In this document: positions 1 to 6,935 of the stretch, one piece after another | How positions within the stretch are numbered: the stretch's first letter is position 1 | Layout of the letters: each line of letters starts with the position of its first letter | Source of the DNA: an uncultured Fimbriimonadales bacterium | Lineage (GTDB): Bacteria; Armatimonadota; Fimbriimonadia; Fimbriimonadales; GBS-DC | DNA length: 12,903 bases | Assembly: GCA_937934465.1 (NCBI GenBank) | Contig: CALGZO010000185.1 | Location: forward strand, 1-12,903 | Direction of reading: 5' to 3' | Program-made: the position numbers and the translations under genes | Notes under the pieces: model-generated | Databases searched by the model: none | Told to the model about the DNA's origin: nothing | Seen by the model: the letters and a program-made list of their open reading frames with translations, nothing else

Positions 1-202
1 GTCGGCGTCCCTGCCGACACCCTCTCTGGTGCGACGCCATTCTTGGCGTCGTGCTGGTGCTTGGACAAGACTGTTCAAGCCACGAGTGCGCAAGCGCGAC
101 GGCAGGAATGCCGTCGCACCAGTGTACCGTCGGCGTCCCCCACAACAAACTGCGCTTGGACAGGAATGTCCAAGCCACTGTAGCGTCGGCGTCCCCGCCG
201 AC
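1..202 (+). repeat. direct repeat, copy 1
   Basis: This segment recurs at 225-447. The offset is 224 bp over the first 50 bases and 245 bp after that, because copy 2 carries 21 extra bases. The stretch from 61 to about 186 is nearly identical to 306-431, including the hairpins and the linker between them. Confidence 0.85.
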
Positions 203-224
203 GAAGCACACCAAACCGCGCAGC

Positions 225-447
225 GTCGGCGTCCCCGCCGACGCCCTCTCTGGTGCGACGCCATTCTTGGCGTCGTAGCGTTGGCGTCCACGCCACCAGC
301 AACGCTTGGACAAGACTGTCCAAGCCACGAGTGCGCAAGCGCGACGGCAGGAATGCCGTCGCACCAGTGTACCGTCGGCGTCCCCCACAACAAACTGCGC
401 TTGGACAAGATTGTCCAAGCCACAGTAGCGTCAGAGTCCCCGCCGAC
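225..447 (+). repeat. direct repeat, copy 2 with an extra hairpin
   Basis: Second copy of the 1-202 segment. It differs mainly by about 21 additional bases around 277-300 that contain a small palindrome (arms TGGCG and CGCCA at 282-295). The two copies therefore differ by gain or loss of one hairpin module. Confidence 0.8.
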
Positions 448-464
448 AAACCCCAAACCCGTAC

Positions 465-556
465 CGTCGGCGTTTTTTTTCGTCAGCGGGACGCTGACGC
501 TACGCTCCCTCTCGTCGCATCGGCGTTTTTTTCATCAGCGGGACGCTGACGCGACG
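465..556 (+). repeat. duplicated T-tract plus hairpin unit
   Basis: Two units of about 39 bp, at 465-504 and 518-556, 53 bp apart. Each has a TCGGCG lead, a run of eight (first) or seven (second) T, and then a palindrome with arms GTCAGCG and CGCTGAC around GGA or a close variant. The T-run precedes the hairpin on the plus strand, so this is not an ordinary plus-strand intrinsic terminator. Confidence 0.75.
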
Positions 557-610
557 CAGCCCACTTACGCTGCGATCGGGGTGATTTCTCGAACAACCTC
601 TCTGAACCCC

Positions 611-639
611 TTGACAAACCCACAAATTCTTGTTATAAT
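611..639 (+). promoter_or_regulatory. consensus sigma-A promoter
   Basis: TTGACA at 611-616 and TATAAT at 634-639 are separated by exactly 17 bp, a perfect match to the vegetative promoter consensus. Transcription would start near 646 in the G-run and run into the leader of the sigma factor gene. It is the only perfect promoter I see in the window. Confidence 0.88.
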
Positions 640-645
640 TTAGGG

Positions 646-881
646 GGGCGGACGCCACAGGTGGGTGAAAACCCCGTGAAATATGGCGCAAAACCATGCA
701 CAGTAGCAGGAAAAACCCAAATCGGGCTATAATTAAGATTCGGCGCGTGAAGCGCGCGGAACCATATCGGCGGGCGAGTCGTATAGTTTCTCAGGTACGA
801 CGCCGTATATGAAAAATAGAGACCGACGATTTTGTGAACAACTTCGCAAGGTTCGGTATGCTCATAGGAGGTGTTATCGAA
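646..881 (+). other. structured 5' leader of the sigma-rex-nadB operon
   Basis: About 235 nt of untranslated leader lie between the predicted transcription start and the chosen start codon. Visible stems are GGGT and ACCC closing a GAAA tetraloop (663-674), ATGG with CCAT (683-697), and GCGCG with CGCGC (743-757). There is also a long interrupted helix at 763-811 with the strands CATATCGGC and GTCGTA pairing to TACGAC and GCCG-T-ATATG. A lone TATAAT at 728-733 has no good -35 box, so a second promoter is unproven. I compared the leader by eye with cobalamin, c-di-GMP, SAM, TPP and SRP/6S patterns and found no convincing match. It may be an unassigned regulatory RNA or simply a long leader. 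Confidence 0.5.
832..849. promoter_or_regulatory. putative Rex operator
   Basis: The 18-bp sequence TTGTGAACAACTTCGCAA fits the known Rex operator pattern TTGTGAA-N4-TTCACAA in 13 of 14 defined positions (one G for A in the right arm). It lies between the promoter and the start codon of the operon that contains rex, as expected for autoregulation. It sits about 186 bp downstream of the likely transcription start, so it would act as a roadblock or serve a nearer promoter that I could not identify. Confidence 0.72.
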
Positions 882-2141
882 GTGCCCGTATTAGATGAGG
901 AGATGGATATTCTGATGGATACGCAGGCAACGGCTCGCGTGAGCAAAGCGGGGCGAGAAGCCTATTACGACGACCCGCTCGGCTTGGAAATGGACGCCAC
1001 GGAGCTGGATGAGCTGGACACTCTGGAAGAAGATTTCTCCAACCTGGGGCTGGGAAGCCTCGATATAGGCGACGATTTAGGCAGCGAAGAAGAGGTCGAC
1101 TTCTGGGGCGGCGTCGGCGAGGAGACCCCACACGAGGAAGACAGCGTCGAAATCGAACTCTGGATGCTGCAGAGCCGTCGCTCGCAACTGCTGACCCCAG
1201 AAGAGGAGATACGCTTCTCACAGCAGGTGCAGGAGGGCGAGCGGCTCTACAAAATCCGCCGCCAAATCGCCGATAAGCGCAAAATCGCGCCCGAAAGCGT
1301 CAGCGACGAAGATTGGGCAAAGGCGGCGAACCTGCCCACTTGGGAGCTGGCAGTGCGCATCGAAGAAGCTGAAGAAGCCAAGCGACGCCTCATCGAGTCC
1401 AACCTGCGACTGGTGGTCAGTATCGCCAAGCGCTACGCCTCGCGCGGCATCTCGCTGGCGGACCTGATTCAGGAGGGCAATCTGGGGCTAATCCGCGCCG
1501 TCGAGAAGTTCGACCCCGAGCGCGGCTTCCGATTCAGCACCTACGCCACTTGGTGGATCCGACGCGCCATCGCCCGCGCCGTCATCAACAACAGCCGCAC
1601 CATCCGCATCCCCGTCTATGTGGCGGAGCTGATTAACAAAGTCATCAAGACCGAGCTGCGCCTGCAGCAAATCCTGCAACGCGAGCCGACCGACGAGGAG
1701 ATTGCGGCGGAGACCAAAATGTCCGTCGAGCGCGTGCGCGAAATCCGACGCGCGGCGGTGGAGCCCATCTCCATCGAAAGCCCTGTCGGCGAGCGCGACA
1801 ACGCCACGCTGGGCGAGTTCATCCCGTCGCAAGACATCGTGCCAACGCCTGAAGATGTCACGGCGCGGCTCATCCTGCGCGAGCAAATCGATATGATTCT
1901 GGAGAAGCTGCAGCCGCGCGAGCGCGATGTGGTGCGCCTGCGCTTCGGACTCGACGACGGGCATCAGCGCACGCTCGAAGAGGTCGGCGCGGAACTCAAA
2001 ATCACGCGCGAGCGCGTGCGCCAGCTCGAGCTGCGCGCCCTGCGCAAACTCCGACTCATCGGCGAGCGCATCGAAGACCTGCGCCGTAATCAGGGGCTCG
2101 AACTCGAGGACGCGCTCGCGCTTATCGAGGAAGTGCAATAA
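882..2141 (+). CDS. rpoD: RNA polymerase sigma factor, RpoD/SigA family
   Basis: Sigma-70 family protein of 419 aa. It directs core RNA polymerase to -10/-35 promoters. The first 85 residues or so are strongly acidic, like region 1.1. Region 1.2 starts near residue 87. Region 2 follows, with NLRLVVSIAKRY at 174-185, LADLIQEGNLGL at 192-203 and the promoter-melting segment FSTYATWWIRRAIARA at 218-233. Region 3 comes next, and region 4.2 has a clear helix-turn-helix, TLEEVGAELKITRERVRQLE, at 364-383. Region 2.4 reads NNSRTIRIPVYV rather than the usual DQARTIRIPVHM. I chose GTG at 882 because AGGAGGT (866-872) precedes it by nine bases. An in-frame GTG at 834 would overlap the Rex-like operator. 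It is first in an operon with rex, nadB and a P-II-like gene. It may be the housekeeping factor or a close group 2 paralogue. Confidence 0.93.
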   Translation: MPVLDEEMDILMDTQATARVSKAGREAYYDDPLGLEMDATELDELDTLEEDFSNLGLGSLDIGDDLGSEEEVDFWGGVGEETPHEEDSVEIELWMLQSRRSQLLTPEEEIRFSQQVQEGERLYKIRRQIADKRKIAPESVSDEDWAKAANLPTWELAVRIEEAEEAKRRLIESNLRLVVSIAKRYASRGISLADLIQEGNLGLIRAVEKFDPERGFRFSTYATWWIRRAIARAVINNSRTIRIPVYVAELINKVIKTELRLQQILQREPTDEEIAAETKMSVERVREIRRAAVEPISIESPVGERDNATLGEFIPSQDIVPTPEDVTARLILREQIDMILEKLQPRERDVVRLRFGLDDGHQRTLEEVGAELKITRERVRQLELRALRKLRLIGERIEDLRRNQGLELEDALALIEEVQ

Positions 2142-2143
2142 CC

Positions 2144-2175
2144 CCCGTTGGGCAGCCGACTGCCTGCCCGACGGG
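2144..2175 (+). other. intercistronic hairpin between sigma gene and rex
   Basis: Arms CCCGTTGGGCAG (2144-2155) and CTGCCCGACGGG (2164-2175) pair over 12 bp, with one G-U pair and an eight-base loop. No T-run follows, so it is not a standard intrinsic terminator. It sits three bases after the sigma stop codon and could stabilise or separate the upstream message from rex-nadB. Confidence 0.7.
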
Positions 2176-2189
2176 CAATCCCAACGCTT

Positions 2190-2864
2190 ATGACCGAAAC
2201 GCGCGTGCCGATTCCGACCTTAGAACGCTTAGCCATCTACCTGCGCGTGCTGCTGGACGCCCACGAAGCGGGCATTCAGACCCTCTCGTCGCAGGAGGTG
2301 GAGCAACATTCGGGCATCAACGCTGCGCAGTTCCGCAAAGACCTTTCTTACTTCGGCGAGTTCGGCAAGCCTGGCGTGGGCTACTCGGTGGAGGGGCTAA
2401 TCCAGTGCATCGAGCGCATCCTGCGCTTGGATGCGGAGCAGCCGATTCTGCTGGTGGGCGCGGGCAACATCGGCGCGGCGCTGGTGGGCTACCCCAACTT
2501 CCAAGCGCACCGCCTGCGCATCGCCGCCGTGTTCGATAACAACTTCGTCAAAATCGGGCGACCGTTCGGCGACTTGGTGATTGAAGACATCGCGCGTATC
2601 CGAGAAATCAACGCCACGATTGGCGCGCGGCTGGGCATCATCGCCGTGCCTGCCCACGCCGCCCAAGAAGTCGCCGACCTGCTGGTGGAGGCGGGCGTCA
2701 CGGGCATCCTCAACTTCGCGCCCACCATCCTGCGCGTGCCGCCCCATGTGCATGTGCGTAATGTGTCGTTCCTGCAGGAACTCGCCGTGCTATCGTACCA
2801 GGCGGTGGAGGAATCGCTGTGCATGAACGGTCAGGCGTCCCGTGGAGGCAAAGATGCAGTATGA
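2190..2864 (+). CDS. rex: redox-sensing transcriptional repressor Rex
   Basis: Rex is a homodimeric repressor that binds DNA when NAD+ dominates and releases it when NADH rises. This 224-aa protein has the family layout. The N-terminal winged helix has the signature QFRKDLSYFGEFGKPGVGY at 47-65. A Rossmann domain follows, with the dinucleotide loop VGAGNIGAAL at 89-98 and the acidic residue of VFD at 116 expected to hold the adenosine ribose. A C-terminal helix ends the protein. I chose ATG 2190 because it gives the usual Rex N-terminus. An upstream TTG at 2148 would lie inside the intercistronic hairpin. No clear Shine-Dalgarno is seen. It overlaps nadB by 11 bp, and a matching operator lies at 832-849, so autorepression is likely. 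Confidence 0.95.
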   Translation: MTETRVPIPTLERLAIYLRVLLDAHEAGIQTLSSQEVEQHSGINAAQFRKDLSYFGEFGKPGVGYSVEGLIQCIERILRLDAEQPILLVGAGNIGAALVGYPNFQAHRLRIAAVFDNNFVKIGRPFGDLVIEDIARIREINATIGARLGIIAVPAHAAQEVADLLVEAGVTGILNFAPTILRVPPHVHVRNVSFLQELAVLSYQAVEESLCMNGQASRGGKDAV

Positions 2865-4431
2865 CTACCTTGTTTTGGGCAGCGGGATTGCGGGGCTGAC
2901 CTTCGCGTTGAACGCCGCGCCCCACGGCTCGGTCGCCATCCTGACCAAGAAACAGCGCTCCGAATCGAACACCAACTACGCGCAGGGCGGCGTCGCCGCC
3001 GCGATTGGCGTGGACGACTCGTGGGAACTCCACCTCCAAGATACTCTCATCGCGGGCGCAGGGCTGTGCGACCGTGAAGCCGTCGAGGTGCTGGTGCGCA
3101 ACGGACCGCGCCTCATCCACTGGCTGATCGAGCTCGGCGCACAGTTCGACCGCACTTCTGAAGACGCGATTGCGCTCGGACGCGAGGGCGGGCATTCGCG
3201 CAACCGCATCATCCACGCCGCCGACCACACCGGCTACGAAATCGAGCGCACGCTGCTCATCGCCGCGCGCAAGTCCCCTAATATCACCGTTCTGGAGCAT
3301 TACCAAGCCCTCGACTTAATAATGGAGCATGGCGCGTGCGTCGGCGTGCAGGTGCTGGACACGCTCACGGGCGATTTGTTCGAGATTCGTGCGCGTGCGG
3401 TGATGCTGGCGACAGGCGGCTGCGGGCAGGTCTATCTGCACACCAGCAATCCGCCAATCGCCACAGGCGACGGGATTGCGATGGCGTGGCGGGCGGGAGC
3501 GACCATCGCCAACATGGAGTTCATCCAGTTCCACCCGACCACGCTCTATCACACGGAGGCGCCCTCGTTCCTGATTTCGGAGGCGGTGCGCGGCGAGGGT
3601 GGTATCCTCAAACGGCGCGACGGCTACCGCTTCATGCCCGATTACGACCCGCGCGCCGAACTCGCCCCGCGCGACATCGTCGCACGCGCCATCGACGCCG
3701 AACTCAAAAAGACAGGCGACCCCTGCGTCTACCTCGATATCACGCACCTAAACGCCGAGTTCATCAAGCACCGATTCCCCACCATCTACCAGACTTGCCT
3801 GCAGTACGACATCGACATCACCCAAGAGCCGATTCCTGTGGTGCCCGCGGCGCACTACACCTGCGGCGGCGTCTGGACCGACCTGGAGGGGCGCACGACG
3901 GTTCCGCGGCTTTATGCCTGCGGCGAGGTCGCCTACACGGGCGTGCATGGGGCGAACCGATTGGCAAGCAACTCGCTGCTGGAGGCGTTGGTGTTCGCCG
4001 AGCGCGCCGCGCAGCACGCCACCGCGCGACTCGACGAGCCGCCCCCCACGCCGAGACCCTCCTGCATCACGGCGCAACTGCCTTTGATTGAACCCGCGCC
4101 CGCCGTCGCCGACCGCGCCTACAACTGGGACGACGACCGACTCCAAATCCGCCAGCTGATGCAGAAGAAGGTCGGCATCGTGCGCACGGTGCAACGCCTG
4201 CAGGAAGCGCGATGCCAACTGGAGCCGCTCGCGGCGCAGATAGAGGCGGCGTACCGAACGCTGCCGCCCAGCGTCGAGTCGTGTGAGGCGCGCAACTTGG
4301 CGGCGTGCGCACTGCTGATTACCAACAGCGCGCTCGCCCGCAAGGAGAGCCGCGGACTGCACTATGTGCTGGACTACCCCGACACCCGCGAAGAGTTCGC
4401 GACCTGCCCCACCTTGATTACGCCCCCGTGA
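2854..4431 (+). CDS. nadB: L-aspartate oxidase NadB
   Basis: Flavoenzyme that oxidises L-aspartate to iminoaspartate, the first step of de novo NAD synthesis; NadA uses the product. The 525-aa length is normal. The FAD-binding fold starts with VLGSGIAGL (7-15) and continues with NYAQGGVAAAIG (41-52). The catalytic region shows EFIQFHPT (222-229), EAVRGEGG (243-250), APRDIVARAI, AAHYTCGGV and GANRLASNSLLEAL (366-379). These supply the Arg, His and Arg that correspond to E. coli R290, H351 and R386. The C-terminal helical domain is present. ATG 2854 follows GGAGG (2844-2848) by five bases and lies within the end of rex, so the two are probably translationally coupled. No nadA or nadC is in this window. 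Confidence 0.96.
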   Translation: MQYDYLVLGSGIAGLTFALNAAPHGSVAILTKKQRSESNTNYAQGGVAAAIGVDDSWELHLQDTLIAGAGLCDREAVEVLVRNGPRLIHWLIELGAQFDRTSEDAIALGREGGHSRNRIIHAADHTGYEIERTLLIAARKSPNITVLEHYQALDLIMEHGACVGVQVLDTLTGDLFEIRARAVMLATGGCGQVYLHTSNPPIATGDGIAMAWRAGATIANMEFIQFHPTTLYHTEAPSFLISEAVRGEGGILKRRDGYRFMPDYDPRAELAPRDIVARAIDAELKKTGDPCVYLDITHLNAEFIKHRFPTIYQTCLQYDIDITQEPIPVVPAAHYTCGGVWTDLEGRTTVPRLYACGEVAYTGVHGANRLASNSLLEALVFAERAAQHATARLDEPPPTPRPSCITAQLPLIEPAPAVADRAYNWDDDRLQIRQLMQKKVGIVRTVQRLQEARCQLEPLAAQIEAAYRTLPPSVESCEARNLAACALLITNSALARKESRGLHYVLDYPDTREEFATCPTLITPP

Positions 4432-4763
4432 AGAAGATCGATTGCATCATCCGTCCGCACAAGCTGGAAGAGGTGAAGACCGCGCTGAACGCGCTGGGCA
4501 TAACAGGCATGACGGTCAGCGAGGTGCGCGGCTGCGGCAACAGCCCGCCCGCCGACGCTTGGCTGGGCGAGGAGACGCTCATCCGCCTGCCCATCCGCCT
4601 GCGCATCGAGATGGTCGCCCCCGACGCGATGGTCGAACCCATCATCGAGGCGATACTCCGCCACGCGCACACGGGTCAGCCCGACGACGGCAAGATTTTC
4701 GTCGCGCCGTACCGCGAAGCGATACGCATCCGCACGGAGGAACGCGGCGAGGCGGCGTTATGA
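4428..4763 (+). CDS. P-II family regulatory protein with divergent T-loop
   Basis: A 111-aa P-II/GlnB-like protein. P-II trimers bind ATP/ADP and 2-oxoglutarate and control nitrogen and energy targets through a flexible T-loop. The ends are canonical: KKIDCIIRPHKLEEVKTAL at 2-20, GITGMTVSEVRG, the ATP-binding TGQPDDGKIFV and IRIRT near the C-terminus. The T-loop (about 36-52) reads CGNSPPADAWLGEE instead of the usual FGRQKGHTELYRGAE and is one residue shorter. The Gln39 equivalent used for 2-oxoglutarate and the Tyr51 used for uridylylation are both absent. The GTG start overlaps the nadB TGA stop (GTGA), and no Shine-Dalgarno is seen, so translational coupling is likely. This points to a role tied to NAD synthesis rather than classic nitrogen control, which is an inference. 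Confidence 0.88.
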   Translation: MKKIDCIIRPHKLEEVKTALNALGITGMTVSEVRGCGNSPPADAWLGEETLIRLPIRLRIEMVAPDAMVEPIIEAILRHAHTGQPDDGKIFVAPYREAIRIRTEERGEAAL

Positions 4764-5633
4764 GCGCGCCCCGCCCATCCACGCCCACGCCAAACGCGCC
4801 CACAACCCCAGCCGAATCGCGCCGACGCACAGCCCATACAGCAACGGGTTCAGCCGACCGCGATAGTGCTTCGCATAGAACCGCTCCAACGCGCGATGCG
4901 ACTCGCGAATCGCGCTCAGGCGCACCTGCCGCGTGCTTGCCCCGCCGTGATGAAGCACCCGCACATCCGATACATAGTAAATCTTCCAGCCCGCTTGCCG
5001 AATACGGTAGCACCAGTCCACATCGTTGAAAAACAGGGGAAACGCTTCGTCCATCAGCCCGACCTGTTGCACGACGGCGCGTCGGGTCATCAGGAAAGTC
5101 GCCATCGGCTGGTCGACCTCGGCGGTCTGGTTGTAATCGAACCAGCGCATGCGATAGCCGCCGAGCGCGCGTGCGCGTGGGAGCAGCCTCGCGATGCCCG
5201 ACGCTTCAAACAGCAGGTTGGCAGGCGTGGGGAACCCGCGCACGGAGGCTTGCACGCGCCCGTCGGGAAAGAGTTGCCGCGCGCCGATTGCGCCCGCCTC
5301 CCCATGCGCACGCATGAACCCCACCGCGCAATCCAGCGTGTCGGGGAAGACCTCCGTGTCGGGGTTCAACAGCAGAATGAACTCGCCCTGCGCCTGCGCC
5401 ATCGCCTGATTATTGCCCCGCGCGTAGCCCAAGTTCTGCGTGTTGGCAATCAGCGCGACTTGGGGGAACTCGGCGCGCACCATCGCCGCGCTGCCGTCGG
5501 GCGAGGCGTTGTCCACCACTATCACCTCGAACGGCTCCGCGAGCGGATAGCGATAGAGCGACTGCAGGCACGCCCGCAGCAGCGCGCGTGTGTTCCAGTT
5601 CACGATGCAGATACTGAGGGTGATGGGCTGCAC
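4758..5633 (-). CDS. family 2 glycosyltransferase (WbbL/rhamnosyltransferase-like)
   Basis: A 291-aa GT-A fold glycosyltransferase, likely transferring an activated sugar to a cell-envelope glycan or glycoprotein; the sugar cannot be told. It starts with SICIVNWNT (7-15). VIVVDNASPDGS (37-48) follows, then NLGYARGNNQA, the metal-binding LLNPDTEV (88-95) and the acceptor-side block FFNDVDWCYRIRQAGW (201-216). HHGGAS (228-233) lies near the end, which is hydrophobic and may associate with membrane (264-286). The start is a GTG with no strong Shine-Dalgarno. It lies 27 bp after the flavoenzyme gene on the same strand, so the two may be co-transcribed. Its stop overlaps the end of the P-II gene tail to tail by six bases. 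Confidence 0.9.
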   Translation of the reverse strand: MQPITLSICIVNWNTRALLRACLQSLYRYPLAEPFEVIVVDNASPDGSAAMVRAEFPQVALIANTQNLGYARGNNQAMAQAQGEFILLLNPDTEVFPDTLDCAVGFMRAHGEAGAIGARQLFPDGRVQASVRGFPTPANLLFEASGIARLLPRARALGGYRMRWFDYNQTAEVDQPMATFLMTRRAVVQQVGLMDEAFPLFFNDVDWCYRIRQAGWKIYYVSDVRVLHHGGASTRQVRLSAIRESHRALERFYAKHYRGRLNPLLYGLCVGAIRLGLWARLAWAWMGGARS

Positions 5634-5660
5634 GCGCCGTAGAGTGTACCTGACGCCTTT

Positions 5661-6833
5661 CTACCCCACCTCCGTTTTACAGAGCGTCTCTTTGCCGACG
5701 GTGTGCAGGGTTCGGTGTCCTGCGAGCGCGAGGGTGAGATCCAGCTCTGCCAGGAAGTTGCGCAGGTAGGTCTGCACGCCTGCCTCGCCCTCGATGGCGA
5801 GCGCCCACATCACTGGTCTGCCCAATCCGATCATCCGTGCGCCGAGCGCGATTGCTTTGAGCGCGTCTGCGCCCGTGCGTACACCGCTGTCGAACAGCAC
5901 AGGCACTCGGTCGCCGACCGCCTCCACAATCTGGCAGAGCGCATCCAGAGCGGGGACTGCGCCGTCGACCTGCCTGCCCCCGTGATTGGAGACGATGACG
6001 CCGTCCACTCCGCGTCGCACTGCCTCCCGCGCGTCGTCGGGATGGAGCAGCCCCTTGAGCAGAATCGGCAGCGAGGTCTGCCCGCGCAGATACTCCAAGT
6101 CGTCCCAAGTGAGGCTGGGGTTGCCGAAAATCGCTGCGAACTGCAAGACTGCGCTGCCGGGATCCTCTTCGGGCGGCGCGCTCAGCAGCGAGCGGAACAC
6201 AGGGTCGCTGAAATAGTTCGCCAGCCCCTCGCCGTGCATAAAAGGCAAGTAGGCGCGTTTCAAGTCGCGTGGACGCCACGCCAGCATATAGGTATCGACC
6301 GTGACCACGATGGCGTTGTAGCCTGCCGCCTCTGCGCGACGCACGAAGCTGCCCGCCACTTCGTGGTTGCGGCTCCAGTAGAGCTGGAACCATCGGGGGG
6401 CGTCGCCCATCGCCTCGGCGACTTGCTCAATCGTGTACGAGGCGACTGTGCTGAGCGTGAACGGTACGCCCAACTTCGCGCACGCGCGCGCCGTCGCCAA
6501 CTCCCCGTCGGGATGGATAATCCCCTGCACCCCCACAGGCGCGACATAGACAGGGACAGGATACTTGCGCCCCAGCAGCTCCACGCTCCAGTCCCGCTCG
6601 GCGACATCGCGCAGGTAACGGGGCACTATCGCCCACTTCTCGAAGGCGCGTGCGTTCGCCGCCGCCGTGCGCTCTGCGCCTGCGCTGCCCGCCACATAGT
6701 CATACGCCTCAGGTTTGAGCGCATCCCGCGCCGCCGATTCCAAATCCGCGTAGTCCACAGGGAAACCCTCAGGCATCCCAAACAAACCCTTGCGATACAA
6801 CTCCAACTGACGCTCCATCCCTGTCTCCATCAT
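5661..6833 (-). CDS. FMN-dependent alpha-hydroxy acid oxidase, lactate 2-monooxygenase-like
   Basis: A 390-aa TIM-barrel flavoenzyme of the lactate/glycolate oxidase family. Expected catalytic residues are present: Tyr46 in AYDYVAGSAG, Tyr152 in WFQLYW, Asp180 and the arginines of TVDTYMLAWRPRDL (178-191), Lys260, and His284/Arg287 in SNHGGRQVDGA. The WRPRDL stretch and the following YLPF...LANYFSDPVF segment resemble mycobacterial lactate 2-monooxygenase more than plain lactate dehydrogenase. It therefore probably oxidises a 2-hydroxy acid, perhaps lactate, with O2. I chose ATG at 6833 or the adjacent 6830, behind GGAGGG at 6843-6838. It is divergent from the nuclease gene across about 100 bp and lies directly upstream of the glycosyltransferase gene. 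Confidence 0.92.
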   Translation of the reverse strand: MMETGMERQLELYRKGLFGMPEGFPVDYADLESAARDALKPEAYDYVAGSAGAERTAAANARAFEKWAIVPRYLRDVAERDWSVELLGRKYPVPVYVAPVGVQGIIHPDGELATARACAKLGVPFTLSTVASYTIEQVAEAMGDAPRWFQLYWSRNHEVAGSFVRRAEAAGYNAIVVTVDTYMLAWRPRDLKRAYLPFMHGEGLANYFSDPVFRSLLSAPPEEDPGSAVLQFAAIFGNPSLTWDDLEYLRGQTSLPILLKGLLHPDDAREAVRRGVDGVIVSNHGGRQVDGAVPALDALCQIVEAVGDRVPVLFDSGVRTGADALKAIALGARMIGLGRPVMWALAIEGEAGVQTYLRNFLAELDLTLALAGHRTLHTVGKETLCKTEVG

Positions 6834-6935
6834 GTAGCCCTCCAATCAGGTAAATTCGCAACGCTCGCAAAAAATCCTGTAAACCCCACAAAACACGGGA
6901 ACTTTTCGCGTTTTACTTTGGTATGTGTATCTGCT

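Larger units (their letters stand above)
1..602. repeat. palindrome-rich intergenic repeat island (left)
   Basis: About 600 bp made of short imperfect palindromes separated by short linkers. Examples with arms GCTTGGAC and GTCCAAGC lie at 59-80, 154-175, 304-325 and 399-420 (the first has a G-T pair). One at 96-117 has arms GCGACGGC and GCCGTCGC, and one at 32-51 has arms CGACGCC and GGCGTCG. Others have GTCGGCG and CGCCGAC arms around TCCC. The loops are six bases, AGGAAT, AAGACT, AAGATT or ATTCTT. Several frames stay open across the island only because the repeats lack stop codons. The predicted peptides are low-complexity repeats with no recognisable domain, so I see no gene. The island runs off the left edge. 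Confidence 0.85.

Noticed and set aside
29..643. A 204-codon plus-strand open frame in the left island
   Set aside because: It is made of repeated hairpins lacking stops. Several frames on both strands are open here, and the peptide has no domain signal. It also runs through the promoter.
728..733. Second promoter at TATAAT in the leader
   Set aside because: No acceptable -35 box lies 16-18 bp upstream. It may still be used, but the sequence alone does not support it.
646..740. Known riboswitch (c-di-GMP-I or cobalamin type)
   Set aside because: A GAAA tetraloop and GCGCAAAACC look suggestive, but the conserved blocks of either class are not present in order.
834..881. GTG 834 as the sigma factor start
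   Set aside because: It lies in the Rex-like operator and has no Shine-Dalgarno, whereas GTG 882 has AGGAGGT nine bases upstream.
5703..6935. Extension of the nuclease-like gene upstream in frame
   Set aside because: This part is antisense to the flavoenzyme gene and has no homologous pattern. The recognisable protein begins at ATG 6936.
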